From Platerodrilus igneus (taxonomy: Eukaryota; Arthropoda; Insecta; Coleoptera; Lycidae), in contig JARFIW010000668.1 of assembly GCA_036346225.1 (NCBI GenBank), forward strand, positions 2,749,001 to 2,813,000: a stretch of DNA of 64,000 nucleotides, in the 5' to 3' direction. Each line of letters opens with the position of its first letter. Position 1 is the first letter of the stretch. Below, in pieces: positions 46,149 through 57,960 of this stretch. The notes under the pieces are model-generated. The model did no database searches. It saw only the letters and a program-made list of their open reading frames with translations, and was not told the DNA's origin. A program made the position numbers and the translations under genes.

Positions 46149-47390
46149 ATTGGAATGAGTTATAGGGATAGACGAATAGTACATAGCTTATACAAAGAGC
46201 AAACAGCAGTAATAGAATTAGAGCAGGAACGTAGAGAAGTAAACATTAGGAAAGGGGTGAGACAGGGATGTGCCCTATCCCCATTGATTTTTAACTTGTA
46301 CATAGAAGAGGCAATGAATACTGTCAAATGCAGAAAGACATTTGGAATTACTATGCAGGGACAAAAAATTGATATGCTTATATTTGCAGATGATATAGCG
46401 GTATTAGCATCTAGCAAGGAAGAGTTAGAAGCGGCTCTTAATGAAATGGAAACGGTTCTAACAGAGAGATACGGTATGAAAATTAACAAAACTAAAACTA
46501 AAGTTCTAGTTTGCAAAGGTGGGGAAAATAAATCAAAAACAAGAATACAAGTATTTGACACGAACTTACAAGAGGTTAAGGATTTCTGCTACCTAGGAAG
46601 CCAAATAACGCAAGATGGGAAAAGCACAAAGATATAAAACAAAGATTAGCACAAAGTCGTGCTACATTTAACAAGAAAAGCAACTATTGTGCTCAAAGAC
46701 CACAAACATAGAAACAAGGAAAAGATTGCTTAAAACATATGTGTGGAGCACAGCACTGTACGGCTGTGAAGCCTGGACAGTAGGAGAAGCGGACAAGAAA
46801 AGGTAGAAGCCTTTGAAATGTGGTGTTACAGGCGTATGATGAAGATATCATGGACAGACAAAGTTAAGAACGAAGAGGTACTAAAATGGTAGGGGAAGAA
46901 AGAAATATGTGGAAAACGGTAAAAATAGGAGAGATAGGATGATAGGCCACATACTACGGCATGAGGGAATAGTGCGGAATATTTTAGAAGCAGAGATAGG
47001 AAAAAAGAGAAGAAGAGGCAGACCTAGATTAGACTACTGCACACAGATAGTAAAAGATGTAGGCTGTAGAGGTTTCGGGAGATGTAGGCTAGCCCAGAAT
47101 AGAAATCAATGGAGGTACGCATCCAACCAATCCCAAGATGGATAAACTAATGACGGAAAGATAACTGGGCGTAAACATGATGATTATTATAAGTAACTAC
47201 AAGAATTGGTTGGGCAATATTCTCGAATAATGTTAAGTGTGTGAAAGGAATTTACTAGAAAACCATTATTTCGGCAAATGTCTAAGTGTTGGGAGATCTT
47301 GGTAGCCACAGGTTGCTTAACCTCCTTCACTGAATCTCGGTAAAATAGGGTATAAAATTAGAAAACAATAGAAAGGAACGAGCTGAATAC
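46149..47390 (+). pseudogene. RTE-like LINE 2 (5'-truncated): RT C-terminus, zinc region and UTR unit
   Basis: Begins inside RT at the GMSYRDRRIVHSLYKEQTAV block and reads NIRKGVRQGCALSPLIFNLY, IDMLIFADDIAVLASSKEEL (FADD intact) and VKDFCYLGSQITQDGKSTK. After frame breaks come VWSTALYGCEAWT-like, ISWTDK-like, RMIGHILRHEGIVRNILEAE and KKRRRGRPRLDYCTQIVKDV (to 47145). The UTR unit with the TTGGTAGCCACAGGTTGCTT element follows. It lies inside the gypsy-like integrase with a target duplication AAGACA (46139-46144 and 48487-48492). Confidence 0.85.
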
Positions 47391-48115
47391 ACATACTCCT
47401 GAAAAGAAGAAAAGAAGAAAAGAAGAAACCACCAAAAACGCAAAATCAAAGAAGCTGCCTATATAACCCTACATAAAAATAACTGCGTTGCAAACGAATC
47501 CGTGACTTTCAGTAAACAATGGATTCCATTACTAAAAGAAATAACAAATGAAAATCAAATGCCCACAATATCTAGGTAGCATTGCAAGTTTTTCCTGGGT
47601 TTTCCTTGCAATATTAACATGAAATACAGCCTACATACATGATTTCTATTTATACATAAAATAACTAATTACATAAAATAAGCATATTAACAATCCTTGT
47701 AAAACAGCATTGGTATCTGACAAGTATACCACAATAAGGTTACCTCAAAACCATATACAATCTCCGTTGAACAGTATTGGTATCTGACAAGTGTAAACCC
47801 ACCATAGGGTCGCCTCAGATCCATATACAATCTTCATAGAACAACATTGGTATCTGACAAGTGTAAACCCGCCATAGGGTCGCCTCAGATCCATATACAA
47901 TCTTCATAGAACAACATTGGTATCTGACAAGTGTAAACCTGCCATAGAGTCGCCTCAGAACCATGTTAAAATCTACCAAAGAGGTAACTTAAATCATAAT
48001 GAATTTCCCCCCTCAAAATAAATATATAAAAAAAAAAACGACTACTTAAGCCTTTCAAGAATGCAATCGCACACTTCTTTAATAACCATCCTCTCAATTG
48101 TATAAGTAGAAACAT
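47391..48115. other. Unassigned insertion between LINE units, with a tandem array
   Basis: Splits the UTR unit from the degenerate C-terminal unit of RTE-like LINE 2. It starts with an (AAGAAG)-rich stretch and holds the 70-bp tandem array at 47700-47966. No gene is seen. Other copies of the LINE family lack it, so it is an insertion or a private expansion. Confidence 0.5.
47700..47966. repeat. Four-unit tandem repeat, period 70 bp
   Basis: TTGGTATCTGACAAGT starts recur at about 47710, 47777, 47847 and 47917 (spacings 67, 70, 70). Units 2 and 3 are nearly identical; the first and last are more diverged. Each unit also carries TCGCCTCAGATCCATATAC or a variant. Confidence 0.9.
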
Positions 48116-48486
48116 GTTAAAAAATGTTGGCTGAAATGCAGACACAAAACGGTAGCAGTCTTTTGAAATGCTCCAGATGTATGAGGACGATAGCATGGAC
48201 AGACAAAGATAATAACAAATAAGTTACAGAAATAGTATGGGAACAAGGATATCTGGGGAAAAAGAGAAATAGTAGGGCGGAATACGTTCTAAGGCATTTT
48301 TGGGGAATAGTATGTGATATATTACAAGCAGAGATAGGAAAAAAGAGGTAGATGTAGACCTAGATCAGACAGTTATAAATGCAAACTGTGCATATTTCAG
48401 GGAAATCTGTAGGTTAGTTCAGAATAGGGAACAATGATGGTACGCGTCTAACCAGTTCTAGGACTGAAGACCTAATGATGATGATG
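48116..48486 (+). mobile_element. RTE-like LINE 2: degenerate C-terminal unit and tail
   Basis: The distal module of the LINE: GGTAGCAGTCTTTTGAAATG, ATGGACAGACAAAGATAA, GGCATTTTTGGGGAAT, then CCAGTTCTAGGACTGAAGAC and the tail TAATGATGATGATGA. It is similar to, but clearly distinct from, the coding C-terminus at 46.8-47.0 kb of the same copy. The target duplication follows directly. Confidence 0.8.
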
Positions 48487-49925
48487 AAGACAACGGATGA
48501 AATTTATCTTGAGGGTGGATCATGGACAAAGGTGTTCTAACTACATAATTAAATATAATTTGAGCTGGAGTGCACTTTGTAACAGTACACGGTGTATTAC
48601 GGTATGTAAATAAACATTTTAACAGTTTCAGTTTCAAGGAATCGTTGTTCCTACTAGAAATTACTAACCTTAGTAACATTCTTTTAATTGTTTGCACCCC
48701 ACGTTCTGCCAACCCGTTAGAACTAGGGTGGTATGGGGGGCTATTCCCAGCCTTTATATTATTACTTTTCTAAAAACGATTTAAAGGCATAACTATTAAA
48801 CGGAGGTCCACAATCGGATATCACCACTTGTGGAAACCCGAAACAAGCAAAAGCTTGACTTAATTTTTCAATTACTGCTTCAGCAGTAGTATTTTTCATA
48901 ACCCAACACTCCAACCACCTCGAGTGCTCATCAACTAATAATAGAAATTTCCCTTGGTGTTTCTAAAAAATCAATGTGCACTCTTTGCCAAGCTTGTGTA
49001 GACTTGGACATAGGAATGTAAACTTTCCTTTCACTATCATTTTGGGTAAGTTGACAACTTTCACAAGATCGAACCATCTTGTCTATATCGTCATTAAGAC
49101 CCGGCCACCATAAAACTGATCTGGCTAACATTTTTGTACGCACAATACCAGTGTGGTCTTCATGAAGTAGGTTTATAACTTTACTTCTTAACGTTGTGGG
49201 TATAATTATTCTATTCCCAAACAGAATCGAATTATTTTTAATTGATAGTGCTGTACGAACTTTAAAATATGGCTTAAGTTCGTATTTAACTTTCTTTGGC
49301 CATCCTTTAACAATGTAATTTTTAACTTCCAGTAAAATAGGATCATGAGCCGTGGCTTCATCAACCTCACGAAACGAAACAAACTTTTGAGCAATAAAAA
49401 AACACTCATTTAGACTATCATCAATTAACGTGGGTTGATTAACTGGTAACCTCGATAATGCATCAGCATTAGGGATGTTACTACCCTTTTTATATTTTAT
49501 AGAGTAATTAAAACCTGACAGTAAAATTGCCCAACGCTGCAATCTTGCCGCTGTAACTGGTGGAATATTTATCATAGGGTTAAAAATAGTTTGTAACGGT
49601 TGGTGATCGGTGACTAAAGTAAAGTGTCTACCGATTAAATATTTTGCAAACTTTTTAACAGCAAAACAATTGCTAACGCTTCCCGTTCAATTTGACTATA
49701 TCCCCTTTCTGTAGGAGATAGAGTGGAGGAAGCAAACAGAATAGGTATTTCTATTCCATCAACTAATTGAGCTAAAACTGCTCCAACTCCAACGCTACTA
49801 CTGTCACAAGTCACAACTAACGGTAGTGTGGGATTGTACAGCATAAGTAGGGTTTGTTCAGACAATAAATGTTTGCCTGTTTCAAACACTTTTTGGCAAT
49901 CCTTTGTCCATTCAAAGAACAACAA
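48487..49925 (-). pseudogene. Ty3/gypsy-like RNase H and integrase (first part)
   Basis: RNase H: LPLVVTCDSSSVGVGAVLAQ, PILFASSTLSPTERGYSQIE and REALAIVLLLK. A shifted frame holds LQRWAILLSGFNYSIKYKKG and NIPNADALSRLP. Integrase follows: HEDHTGIVRTKMLARSVLWW, MVRSCESCQLTQND (HHCC), QRVHIDFLETP (first Asp), then with frame breaks VISDCGPPFNS and, at 48712-48487, AERGVQTIKRMLLRLV and CLFTYRNTPCTVTKCTPAQI. It is cut at 48487 by an RTE-like LINE. Confidence 0.85.
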
Positions 49926-51108
49926 TAGAACTTTTGTCAGTAACTACTTTACAGTTTAATAACAAATTTCTCCAACTAGGGTTTAACATTTCCAACCAAT
50001 CTCGACCTAATAAGGGTCTTTGTAATCGATTGTTAGTAACAATTAACGTTAACTTAAAATGATTATCATTATAAGATACCTGAGGTTTGAACATACCTAT
50101 TACTACGATGGGCTCACTATTAGCAGCCGTTAACTTTAAATTTTCAATCTTACCTAATGGCCATGATTTAAAATACTTTATGTACCAACAATTTGGTATC
50201 AACGTAACTGCTGATCCGCAATCAACTTCGAAATTTATGGGAATTCCATTTATTCCTAAACTAACAACAACTGGTTCTATTGCTTGGGAAACAATCTGCA
50301 CATTAAGGTTGCCATCTGCTGTAATGTTTTTCACTGTTTTATTACAGTCTTTAGCAATATGACCATATTGATTACAAACAAAACATCTCCATTTATTTCT
50401 AGGACATTTTGACACACGGTGATTGCGATTGCATTTCGAACAAACAACTTTTGTTTTTGTAAGGGCGGGACCTGTAAAATTTTTCAACGGATGTTGAACA
50501 ACTGCAGGAACGTAACTGGACTTTGCCTTCACTTTCGAAACCTTACTAACATTTGAACTTGTTACCTCTTGAAAAACTTGACTTTGCATTTTTATCAACT
50601 CCATGTCAATGCATAATTTCTGAGCTTTTTCAAGATCCAACTTGGGTTCTGAAAGAAGTTTACGCACCATGGATTCATCTCTTAAACCAGCAATTAAAAT
50701 ATCCCTGAGAGCATCATTCAAAAATTCGCCAAAATTACACGTGTTTGATAACTTCTTTAAGCTAACAATAAAGTCTTTGATTGATTCATCTTTTTGTTGA
50801 CGCCGCGTGTAAAATTTAAAGCGTTCAGCTATTTCCAATTGCGGTGGAGCATAATGTTTTTTAAGCTCTTCAACTAACTCACGAAACGTTTTATTTTTAG
50901 GTTCCACGGGAACCGTCAGATTTTTCAGTACACCATAGATTTCTGGACCGATTACCACTAACAGTGTAGCAACCTTTTCGGTCTCGTTTGTGTGACTAAC
51001 CTCAAAAAACAGTTCCAGCCGCTCCAAATAATTTTGGAAGGGTTCATTCATCCCTAAGTGTGGAACAGCTACATTATAACGGTTTCCATTTCCGTCGTTT
51101 TTATCCAT
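49926..51108 (-). pseudogene. Ty3/gypsy-like gag and protease
   Basis: The frame starts MDKNDGNGNRYN, about 190 bp inside the 5' LTR, and reads a gag core (EPFQNYLERLELFFEVSHTN, IPTVEP-like linker, DESIKDFIVSLKKLS, LDLEKAQKLCIDMEL). Two zinc-binding clusters follow: CSKCNRNHRVSKCP and the CCHC knuckle CFVCNQYGHIAKDC. The protease is next, with INFEVDCGSAVTLIP, where the usual D-T/S-G is D-C-G, and RPLLGRDWLEML. The frame then runs straight into RNase H (FFEWTKDCQKVFE) at about 49920. The whole reverse transcriptase is therefore missing through an internal deletion. Confidence 0.87.
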
Positions 51109-51280
51109 TTCTAATATTTAATAAACTTATTAAACTTGTGTAATAATAATTACACTAAAACATTCACCGAAACCGACCGTTTTTAACTTCCGAACCAACA
51201 AAAACCGGAACGTGCATTCAACTGACCTTGACCGCGAACGTTACAATCAAGATTTTTTGCACTCACGTGGATTACTAAAA

Positions 51281-51295
51281 CCGACTCGTCGCCAA
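51281..51295 (-). promoter_or_regulatory. Primer-binding-site region of the gypsy-like element
   Basis: Directly inside the 5' LTR the minus strand reads TTGGCGACGAGTCGG. The TGGCGAC start is common in Ty3/gypsy primer binding sites. The tRNA that would prime is not assigned. Confidence 0.6.
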
Positions 51296-51489
51296 TGTTA
51301 TGTTATTACTTAGGATATTATTAATTAACAGCCATTAATAATAAAAACACAGTTGTAATAACTTTATTAACTTTAGTGTACAATGCCTGGTCACACAACC
51401 AATCTTAATCATGCACGTCAACATCATGTTCTCGTTTCTCAAACTGTCCTAAAACCGTCGCTTGCGCGCTCCCCACTCTATACATAACA
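51296..51489 (-). repeat. Ty3/gypsy-like element, 5' LTR
   Basis: 194-bp partner of 45571-45764, at the 5' end of the minus-strand element and flanked outside by ACTAT (51490-51494), the perfect 5-bp target duplication. Confidence 0.92.
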
Positions 51490-53520
51490 ACTATGAGGAA
51501 AACTGTCTGCCAAGCTATAGAAAGAGAAGCCTACTACATAACCAAACTACAAACAAAAAATGATATATGGAATGAAGCAAAAAGAATGGGGTTCTGGTCT
51601 CATAATAACATAGAAATCCCAGAGAAATTAGCAGATTCTAATATAATTAGTAACTTTTTTCAAACATTTGTACCATACATTCAAGTTGACAAAGGTCTTA
51701 TTAACGAATATACATCCACCAACCTACATGCAAATTTTGAATTTATACTTGTTACTCCTGAGGAAGTAAAGCAAACCCTGCATCACATCAAGTCTAAAGC
51801 AATAGGTGCTGGTAACATATCCCTAACGATGTTAAAATTGCTGCTACCATTTTGTTTACAACCACTAACTCATATTATCAATGTATCATTGGAAACTGGC
51901 AACGTCCCTATGGCCTGGAAACATGCTACAATCATCCCCATACCGAAAACTACAAACCCCGTTACCTTAAAAGATCTTCGACCAAAATCCATCCTACCCA
52001 TCTGTTCCAAGGTACTAGAAAAGATAGTAAACGTACAAATAAAGAACTACCTAACATTATACAACATACTCCCAGCATTGCAATCAGGCTTCAGAAGGAA
52101 ACATAGCACAGCAACAGCACTAAGCGCTATCGCAGATGATATAGTTAGAGAAAGAGATGATGGAAATGTAACCATACTGGTGTTACTTGATATGTCAAAA
52201 GCATTTGATACAGTAAACTTTGAGCTCTTACTTGCCAAAATGAATAGTCATGGTTTTACAGATACCCCTCTGAAATGGTTTCAAAATTATCTAACAAGTA
52301 GAACATGTGTTACTAGAATATGTACCCAGAGTATGCAACTTCTTTCAAAAGAAGTAACATTAAGATCTGGGGTACCGCAAGGCTCAATACTTGGACCAAC
52401 ACTATTTAATATATTCACAGCAGATGTGTCATGCACAGTAACAAGTGGCACACTGTATATGTATGCAGATGATATGCAATACATGCTTTCCTTCCCTACT
52501 GAAAATGTTGACCAGGCATTTGAAGTAATTAACGGTGAAATGAAAGCGTTGGTCACTTGGTGTACTGCAAATGGACTTACAGTTAATCCAGATAAAACAC
52601 AAGTAATTGCATTTGGGACAAAATTGGCAATACAACATGTCAAAACACAGAAACAAGTATGGGTTGCTGATATTTGTGTGCCATACTCAGAATCCGTTAA
52701 GAATTTGGGCCTATACATGGATGAACAGCTAACTTTTGAAGGACAAGTGAGAGCGAAGTGTAAGGCTGCCTTCCTTAAAATTAAGCAACTATACCAACTA
52801 AAAACATACTGCCAGTGCCAGCAAAAACAACATTTACAAACACTTTGGTACTCTCACTTTTTAGTTATTGTGACTGTGTATACTCACCTTTTCTAACAGA
52901 AAACCACAAATTAATGATTCAAAGAGTACAAAATGCATGTACAAGATATTGCTTAAGTCTTCGGGGCAGAGCACGAACAAGTGAATCTATTAAGAACATT
53001 GGTTGGTTACGTATGAATAAAAGAATGGAACTTCATTTAGCCTGCTTTTTATTCAAAATATACAAATCTCAAACACCAAAATACCTTTATCATAGACTTA
53101 AATGTAGGAAGGATATACATAATAAAAATACGCGAAATCAGTTGAAAATACATATACCTCAACATAATACTGTCATGTACAAATCTGATTTTTCTTATAT
53201 TGTACCTCAAACATTAAACCGATATCCTAAAATTGAAATTACAACCATAAGTTCCTTTAAGAAGATGGTAAAGATGAAGATCAATCCTCTAATATTTAAT
53301 ACTTAAAAATAATAATGCTGCAATACCACCGACTCTGATCATGTGCAAAACTTAGTTGTAGTAAGGTGGACTTGTAAACCATCCATATTGGATGAATTCC
53401 CTTTTATACTGTTTTACAGCATATAACTTGCCATAAATTAATACGCTATGTTTATTTATTCAAGTGTAAATGTTCGGTATTGGACTATTGTAAACAAAGT
53501 ATAATAAATGAATTATTATT
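51490..53520 (+). pseudogene. Jockey-like LINE 2 reverse transcriptase and 3' end
   Basis: A long RT frame (51493-52896) is nearly intact: TPEEVKQTLHHIKSKAIGAG, PLTHIINVSLETGNVPMAWK, LPALQSGFRRKHSTATALSA, VTILVLLDMSKAFDTVNFEL (motif A), SGVPQGSILGPTLFNIFTAD and LYMYADDMQYML (motif C YADD intact). A frameshift near 52810 leads to the C-terminal part, YCDCVYSPFLTENHKLMIQR to FNT* at 53306. The 3' UTR ends near 53520 in ATTATTATTATGA. Immediately beyond, RTE-like LINE sequence resumes at the exact point where it broke off at 42376. Confidence 0.88.
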
Positions 53521-54040
53521 ATGACTAGTGATAACCTATTCATTTTGATTTTTAGATTCTCTAACTTACTTACTTGCTTCATGCTTCTACCATTCCACGC
53601 TCCGACTCGCAAAATGTTCCCGACTCTTATTCTTAACTTTCCGATCGCATCCTCCGAAGTAGTCCCCTCCCGGAGATCCGAATGGGGGACTATTTTAACT
53701 CCGAAATCTTTTACCCCAGAGAATCCCATCATTTTATTATAATTTACATACGATGTGTACTTGGGAGGTAATGTGGTGGTTTCTCGTTGCCTTCCACATC
53801 ACGGTAGTGTATCTTAGACTGCCATACCGACCTATATGGTCTCTGCCAATCTAAGTACCGAAAGAGCCGCTGCCCTCTTTCGGGACCTGTCTTAGTCTGG
53901 TTCCTCACTAACGACCCTACTACTTTGGTTAGACCTGTAGTTTGGCTCTTTAGCTCATTAGAACACGCAAGCCATTTCACCTGTTCTAGCAATCTAGAAC
54001 TTCGGCAAGGTGCAGGTCCATTCGAAATGGCGTTTAATGT
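53521..54040 (-). pseudogene. RTE-like LINE 1: 5' UTR and start of endonuclease
   Basis: The missing 5' part of the LINE interrupted at 42376. On the minus strand the 5' leader contains GTGGAAGGCAACGAGAAACC. An ATG at 53732 then starts SGVKDFGVKIVPHSDLREGT, ILRVGAWNGRSMKQVSKLEN and LKIKMNRLSLV. GAWNxRSM is the first endonuclease motif. The equivalent uninterrupted sequence is at 63.57-63.90 kb, which shows that 42377-53520 is an insertion. Confidence 0.85.
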
Positions 54041-56442
54041 GTGCTAAATAAGCAGATACAAAAAGTACGTTGGTATAGTGACAATTTATAATCACAAAAC
54101 TTACCACCTACAAAATGAACCAGAAAATAAGAAAATAGTGTAACCGTAACACTACACAATCAATTTTTGCGACTATTAATTATCATTACCTACAAATTTT
54201 GTATGACTATATTTACTTAGCATTAACGCACATTAAAAACTACGTTTTGTTGATTATAACAAGCAAGGCATCTCTTAGAAATTAGAAGCAAACACTGTAT
54301 AAATCTGTACAACCGCATGTTTACTTAATAATGTTGACATCTAATGCATAATGAATATACGCGACAAACTCAGTTACACTAAATAGGCAGCACTCTTACA
54401 ATTGGCTTTTTAATAGAATTATTTTTTAAATTAAACAAATTTGCCAGTTGTTTGATATTTAGTAATGTAAAATCAAATTTCATATCTAGTGGTACTCTTG
54501 GTTTTAAAATATTTCAACCTGGACAGTAAGAATCACAATATAACTGATTTCACATGTTAAATCGTTATGCTCAGTGGAAAGCCGTGGCACCCTGTAGTAT
54601 TGGCTACGGTGCTACAAAACCACATTTTGTTACTTTTCTTAGTTTTTAGCAATCGGCCACGCATGACAGAACGTTGGGATACCCTATATAAATATAACAG
54701 TTGTCCAACAATTTTTGTAGCCCAGTTAGGAGTTCAAACACGAATGTCAATTCTTTCTTCGCTCAGAAATATTACTTTGTTGTTTGCCAGTCATAATTGA
54801 AAATGTCAATTCAACAATACAAAGAATAAGGATAACAATAATTGTTGGACACCCGTTGCAAAATTTATTAATTCTTTTAACACACAAATATCGAACATAA
54901 CACACGTTTTAAAACCACACAAATAATCGAATTTGAGTCTAGTTGCAAAAAGTTAATTCAACATCAACAATTATATACACATTATATACATAAGCGGGAT
55001 CAAGCACTTTTGGGGCATCATTTCCAATGATATCCATCCACTGCCTGTACACATACAAAATTTTTTTGGATTAGGAAACCTATGCCTAAGCGCATCCCAG
55101 TCTCCACTGTTTATAACTGCACACTTTCGATACGTGGGCATTTTGTGCTGAATGCCTAAAATGAGAAATTCAAAACTGATTTTTATACATTTAAAACCTG
55201 CAATATATATCTAACCTGATACACTTTTAATTTACTATTGGCGCTGAAATACAACACACAGCAACAATGATAATATATAATGATTAAATCAACGAAAATT
55301 ACAGATATAACTTGTATACCGATTTTAAACACTTAGATCATACAAATATTTTAAACACAAATCTATAACGTCCGATTTCAAATTGTTTCGAATTAAACAA
55401 ATGCCTCTAAAACAACAGATCATCCACGATCATCTCACCAAAGATCATATAAACTCATCTCACAAACAAAACTTTTGAAGGTTTACTCTGTGCTATGAGC
55501 TGATAATACCTAACACGGATATCTGTAATTAATACGTCAATTTTGCCGGTAATATTGCATCAAATATCTGGAGGGCAACACCAAACTTTGTTTAAAATAT
55601 TTGTATAGAGTGTACGCGCCCTGCCTTAAACCATTTCCAGAACTGAAAACTAATGATGATGACAACGATCTTTACTGATCGTCTTACTACATGCAAAGCG
55701 GCACTTGCTGTACTCGACAACAAGTCCTTTGGCAGGTATTACATTACGAAGCGATTTACATACCCTTGCCCAGCAACGCGTTTTTCTTTTTGTACAACTA
55801 GATGGACTAGCAATATTTTTTCTTCTAGTTTTGTTAGTATTTGAAAGCAAACTGAATGGATTTTTGATGGTACATTTTCAATTTTTAGTATATAGTAATT
55901 TGATGAACCTTAGTTTGATTTTCATCTTTGTTACATTAAGAGCACAAATACTGCATTTGGGCAAACATATTTCTGTACAATAAAATGAATCTTAATTAGT
56001 CCAAATTCGCACTTTTGAATTATAACTTAAAAGTCAATAACAAACGCTAGGACATGCAATGTTGTGCTGTAGGAACAGTTCAGCTATAGGGCCTTAGACT
56101 AAGGGTTCTAGTCATATAACTAAAAATTGTTTTAAAACGACATAAATGTATGCTTTAAGTTATCAATATAACAATTAAATAACCAATATGGTAAAAATAC
56201 CTAGCGAATTCTGTAACACAATTAAGGATTAGGAAATAATATAATAACATCACGAAATGACATAGGTATTAGAAAATTTCTATTTAACAAAAGAAATTAT
56301 ACAAAATGTGCTTTGCTTGTAAATGAACAAAAATAAGCAGCTTAATACACTCACTTGCCTCTTTTTTTCTTTATCACGCACAGGGATAATTGAAAACTTC
56401 ATATTATTACCTAAAAGAACGATTTTGTATAATCTGAAGCTA
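54041..56442. other. Unassigned AT-rich sequence
   Basis: I see no gene I can support. Short frames (54567-54800, and overlapping ones at 55650-55983 on both strands) have no recognisable domain. A possible remnant of an RTE-type tail (CCAGAACTGAAAACTAATGATGATGA) lies near 55638. Confidence 0.45.
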
Positions 56443-56660
56443 AGCGCCATCTAGTAAGTAACATTAATATTAGTATCTATCTGAAAACTTTTGCAGAGAA
56501 ACATTATTCGTATGTGCTATTAATTGTAAAATCCCTATAAGCGTGTTTGATGAGATAGCCAAACATATTCGTTGTTTGTATATTATTTTTGAATCTCTTG
56601 GAATACTATGTCAAGAGATCGTGTATAATATAAATTATATTACTTTAAGTTGACAAGGAA
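56443..56660. repeat. Diverged copy of the 7270-7520 repeat
   Basis: Shows the same order of words as 7270-7520 (TAAGCGCCATCTAGTAAGTAAC, then GAAAACTTTTGCAGAG, then TTAATTGTAAAATCC) with many substitutions. No MULE coding sequence follows here, so this may be a nonautonomous relative or a solo end of the same element. Confidence 0.55.
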
Positions 56661-57489
56661 TCATTAACTAAAATTGTACAAGGACGAATAGAAAAACTAG
56701 GGATGTAACAAACAGTTATTTTTGTGTAATAGGTTCCAACGTTTCAGTTCCAATCATAGGTTAAATAAAGTTAGAATAGATATGCCACTTTCTACATAAC
56801 AACTATTGGCAAGTTAGCGCCAACTATTGAAATGTGATAAAACTAAACGACGTTAAAATCTGTTACCAAGGTTTGCGACTTCTCTGTTCAAAAGGTTGAG
56901 AACCAGACTCTGAAGATTTTAAATAAAACAAAAAATCCAATTATAAAAAATAATTCTGTCTGGTATCAGGTAAGCGTTCTACAAGCATAATAGATAAAAA
57001 TAAATTTGTTCATTGTTTTATATAGAGAACAATAAACAAATTAGGTCATTTTTGTCTACTATATAGGTACTTGTACAACACTTACCTAATTTCAGGCAAA
57101 ATTATTTTCTATAAGCTAGAGGACCACGTCTCGGACAGCCAACTTCTTCAGTAATTGACGATGTGCATTATTTTTCACCTTGGATGAATTCAATTCTTTA
57201 TTAAATGTTATTAAAGAGTAATCTGCAAAAATGCAACTAAAAGAACGCTAAAAAGTTAGGTTAGCAACAATCAACAAAACCTCGTAAATATTAAGCAATA
57301 ATAAAGGTCGCCCACAAAAATAGACCTACAGAGCCATCTGTAGAGATGTGATAAAACTAAAACACACCAACAGCCAATCCATTTACAGTGCCTACACCCT
57401 GGTTCCAATAACAGGTTATATCTTAAACATGGAACGCTCTGTTAATTTGCTCACCCTATAATACACTTACCTGTACTTGTATTTATATA
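56661..57489. other. Unassigned AT-rich sequence
   Basis: Nothing recognisable. A short phrase ATGTGATAAAACTAAA occurs twice (near 56832 and 57346), each time just after a GCCA-TCT/ACT word, hinting at another diverged repeat pair. Confidence 0.4.
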
Positions 57490-57960
57490 GTATTTTCTGT
57501 AGCTTAAGCGCGGTGGGGCACTCTAGCATCCGCATTCCAAGCGAGAGCACGCACATTTACCTTCGCCTCTGGGCGAAACAAGGTGAGCAGCGGAACGGTG
57601 ACAACTCGAGGGCGTTTTCCAGCTATGCGAGGTGCCAAGGAATGAGGACACAAGCAAAGTCGTTGGGGATGCACATCCGTCAATCCTGTTTCGACGAGCT
57701 ACCTGACAATGGAGTGACCTGTGACGAATAGCCATCCTGTCAGCGAAAACCACAGGCCTGTGGACCCAGGATTTGGATATCGCATAGTTGGAGAGCAACC
57801 AAGAGGAAGACCCGGGAAGCTGCTCACCGCATCGACCATCCGCCAAAACATGGCGGGATCAGTAACAACAGATAGAAGAAGCAGACAACCAAGATATCAA
57901 CAAGGCAGCCAAAATTTTTGAAATTAATGCTGTATAAGGAAGATGGGTTATAAGCCCAGG
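57490..57960 (+). other. GC-rich block, possible decayed LINE C-terminus
   Basis: About 470 bp, clearly GC-richer than its surroundings. Around 57770-57900 a frame reads VGEQPRGRPGKLL followed by an AG..DRRSRQ pattern, resembling the RGRPxxRW..DI..AG..W..A.DR..W tail of many LINE proteins. The rest is unreadable. This assignment is weak. Confidence 0.3.

Noticed and set aside
47700..47966. CRISPR array
   Set aside because: The units are contiguous 70-bp tandem repeats with no unique spacers, in a eukaryotic retroelement context.
53460..53520. Extension of the minus-strand endonuclease frame into 53460-53520
   Set aside because: Those bases are the 3' end of the inserted Jockey-like LINE. 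The frame is open there only by chance.
55650..55983. Overlapping short frames on both strands
   Set aside because: They cover the same bases in both directions with no domain or splice support.
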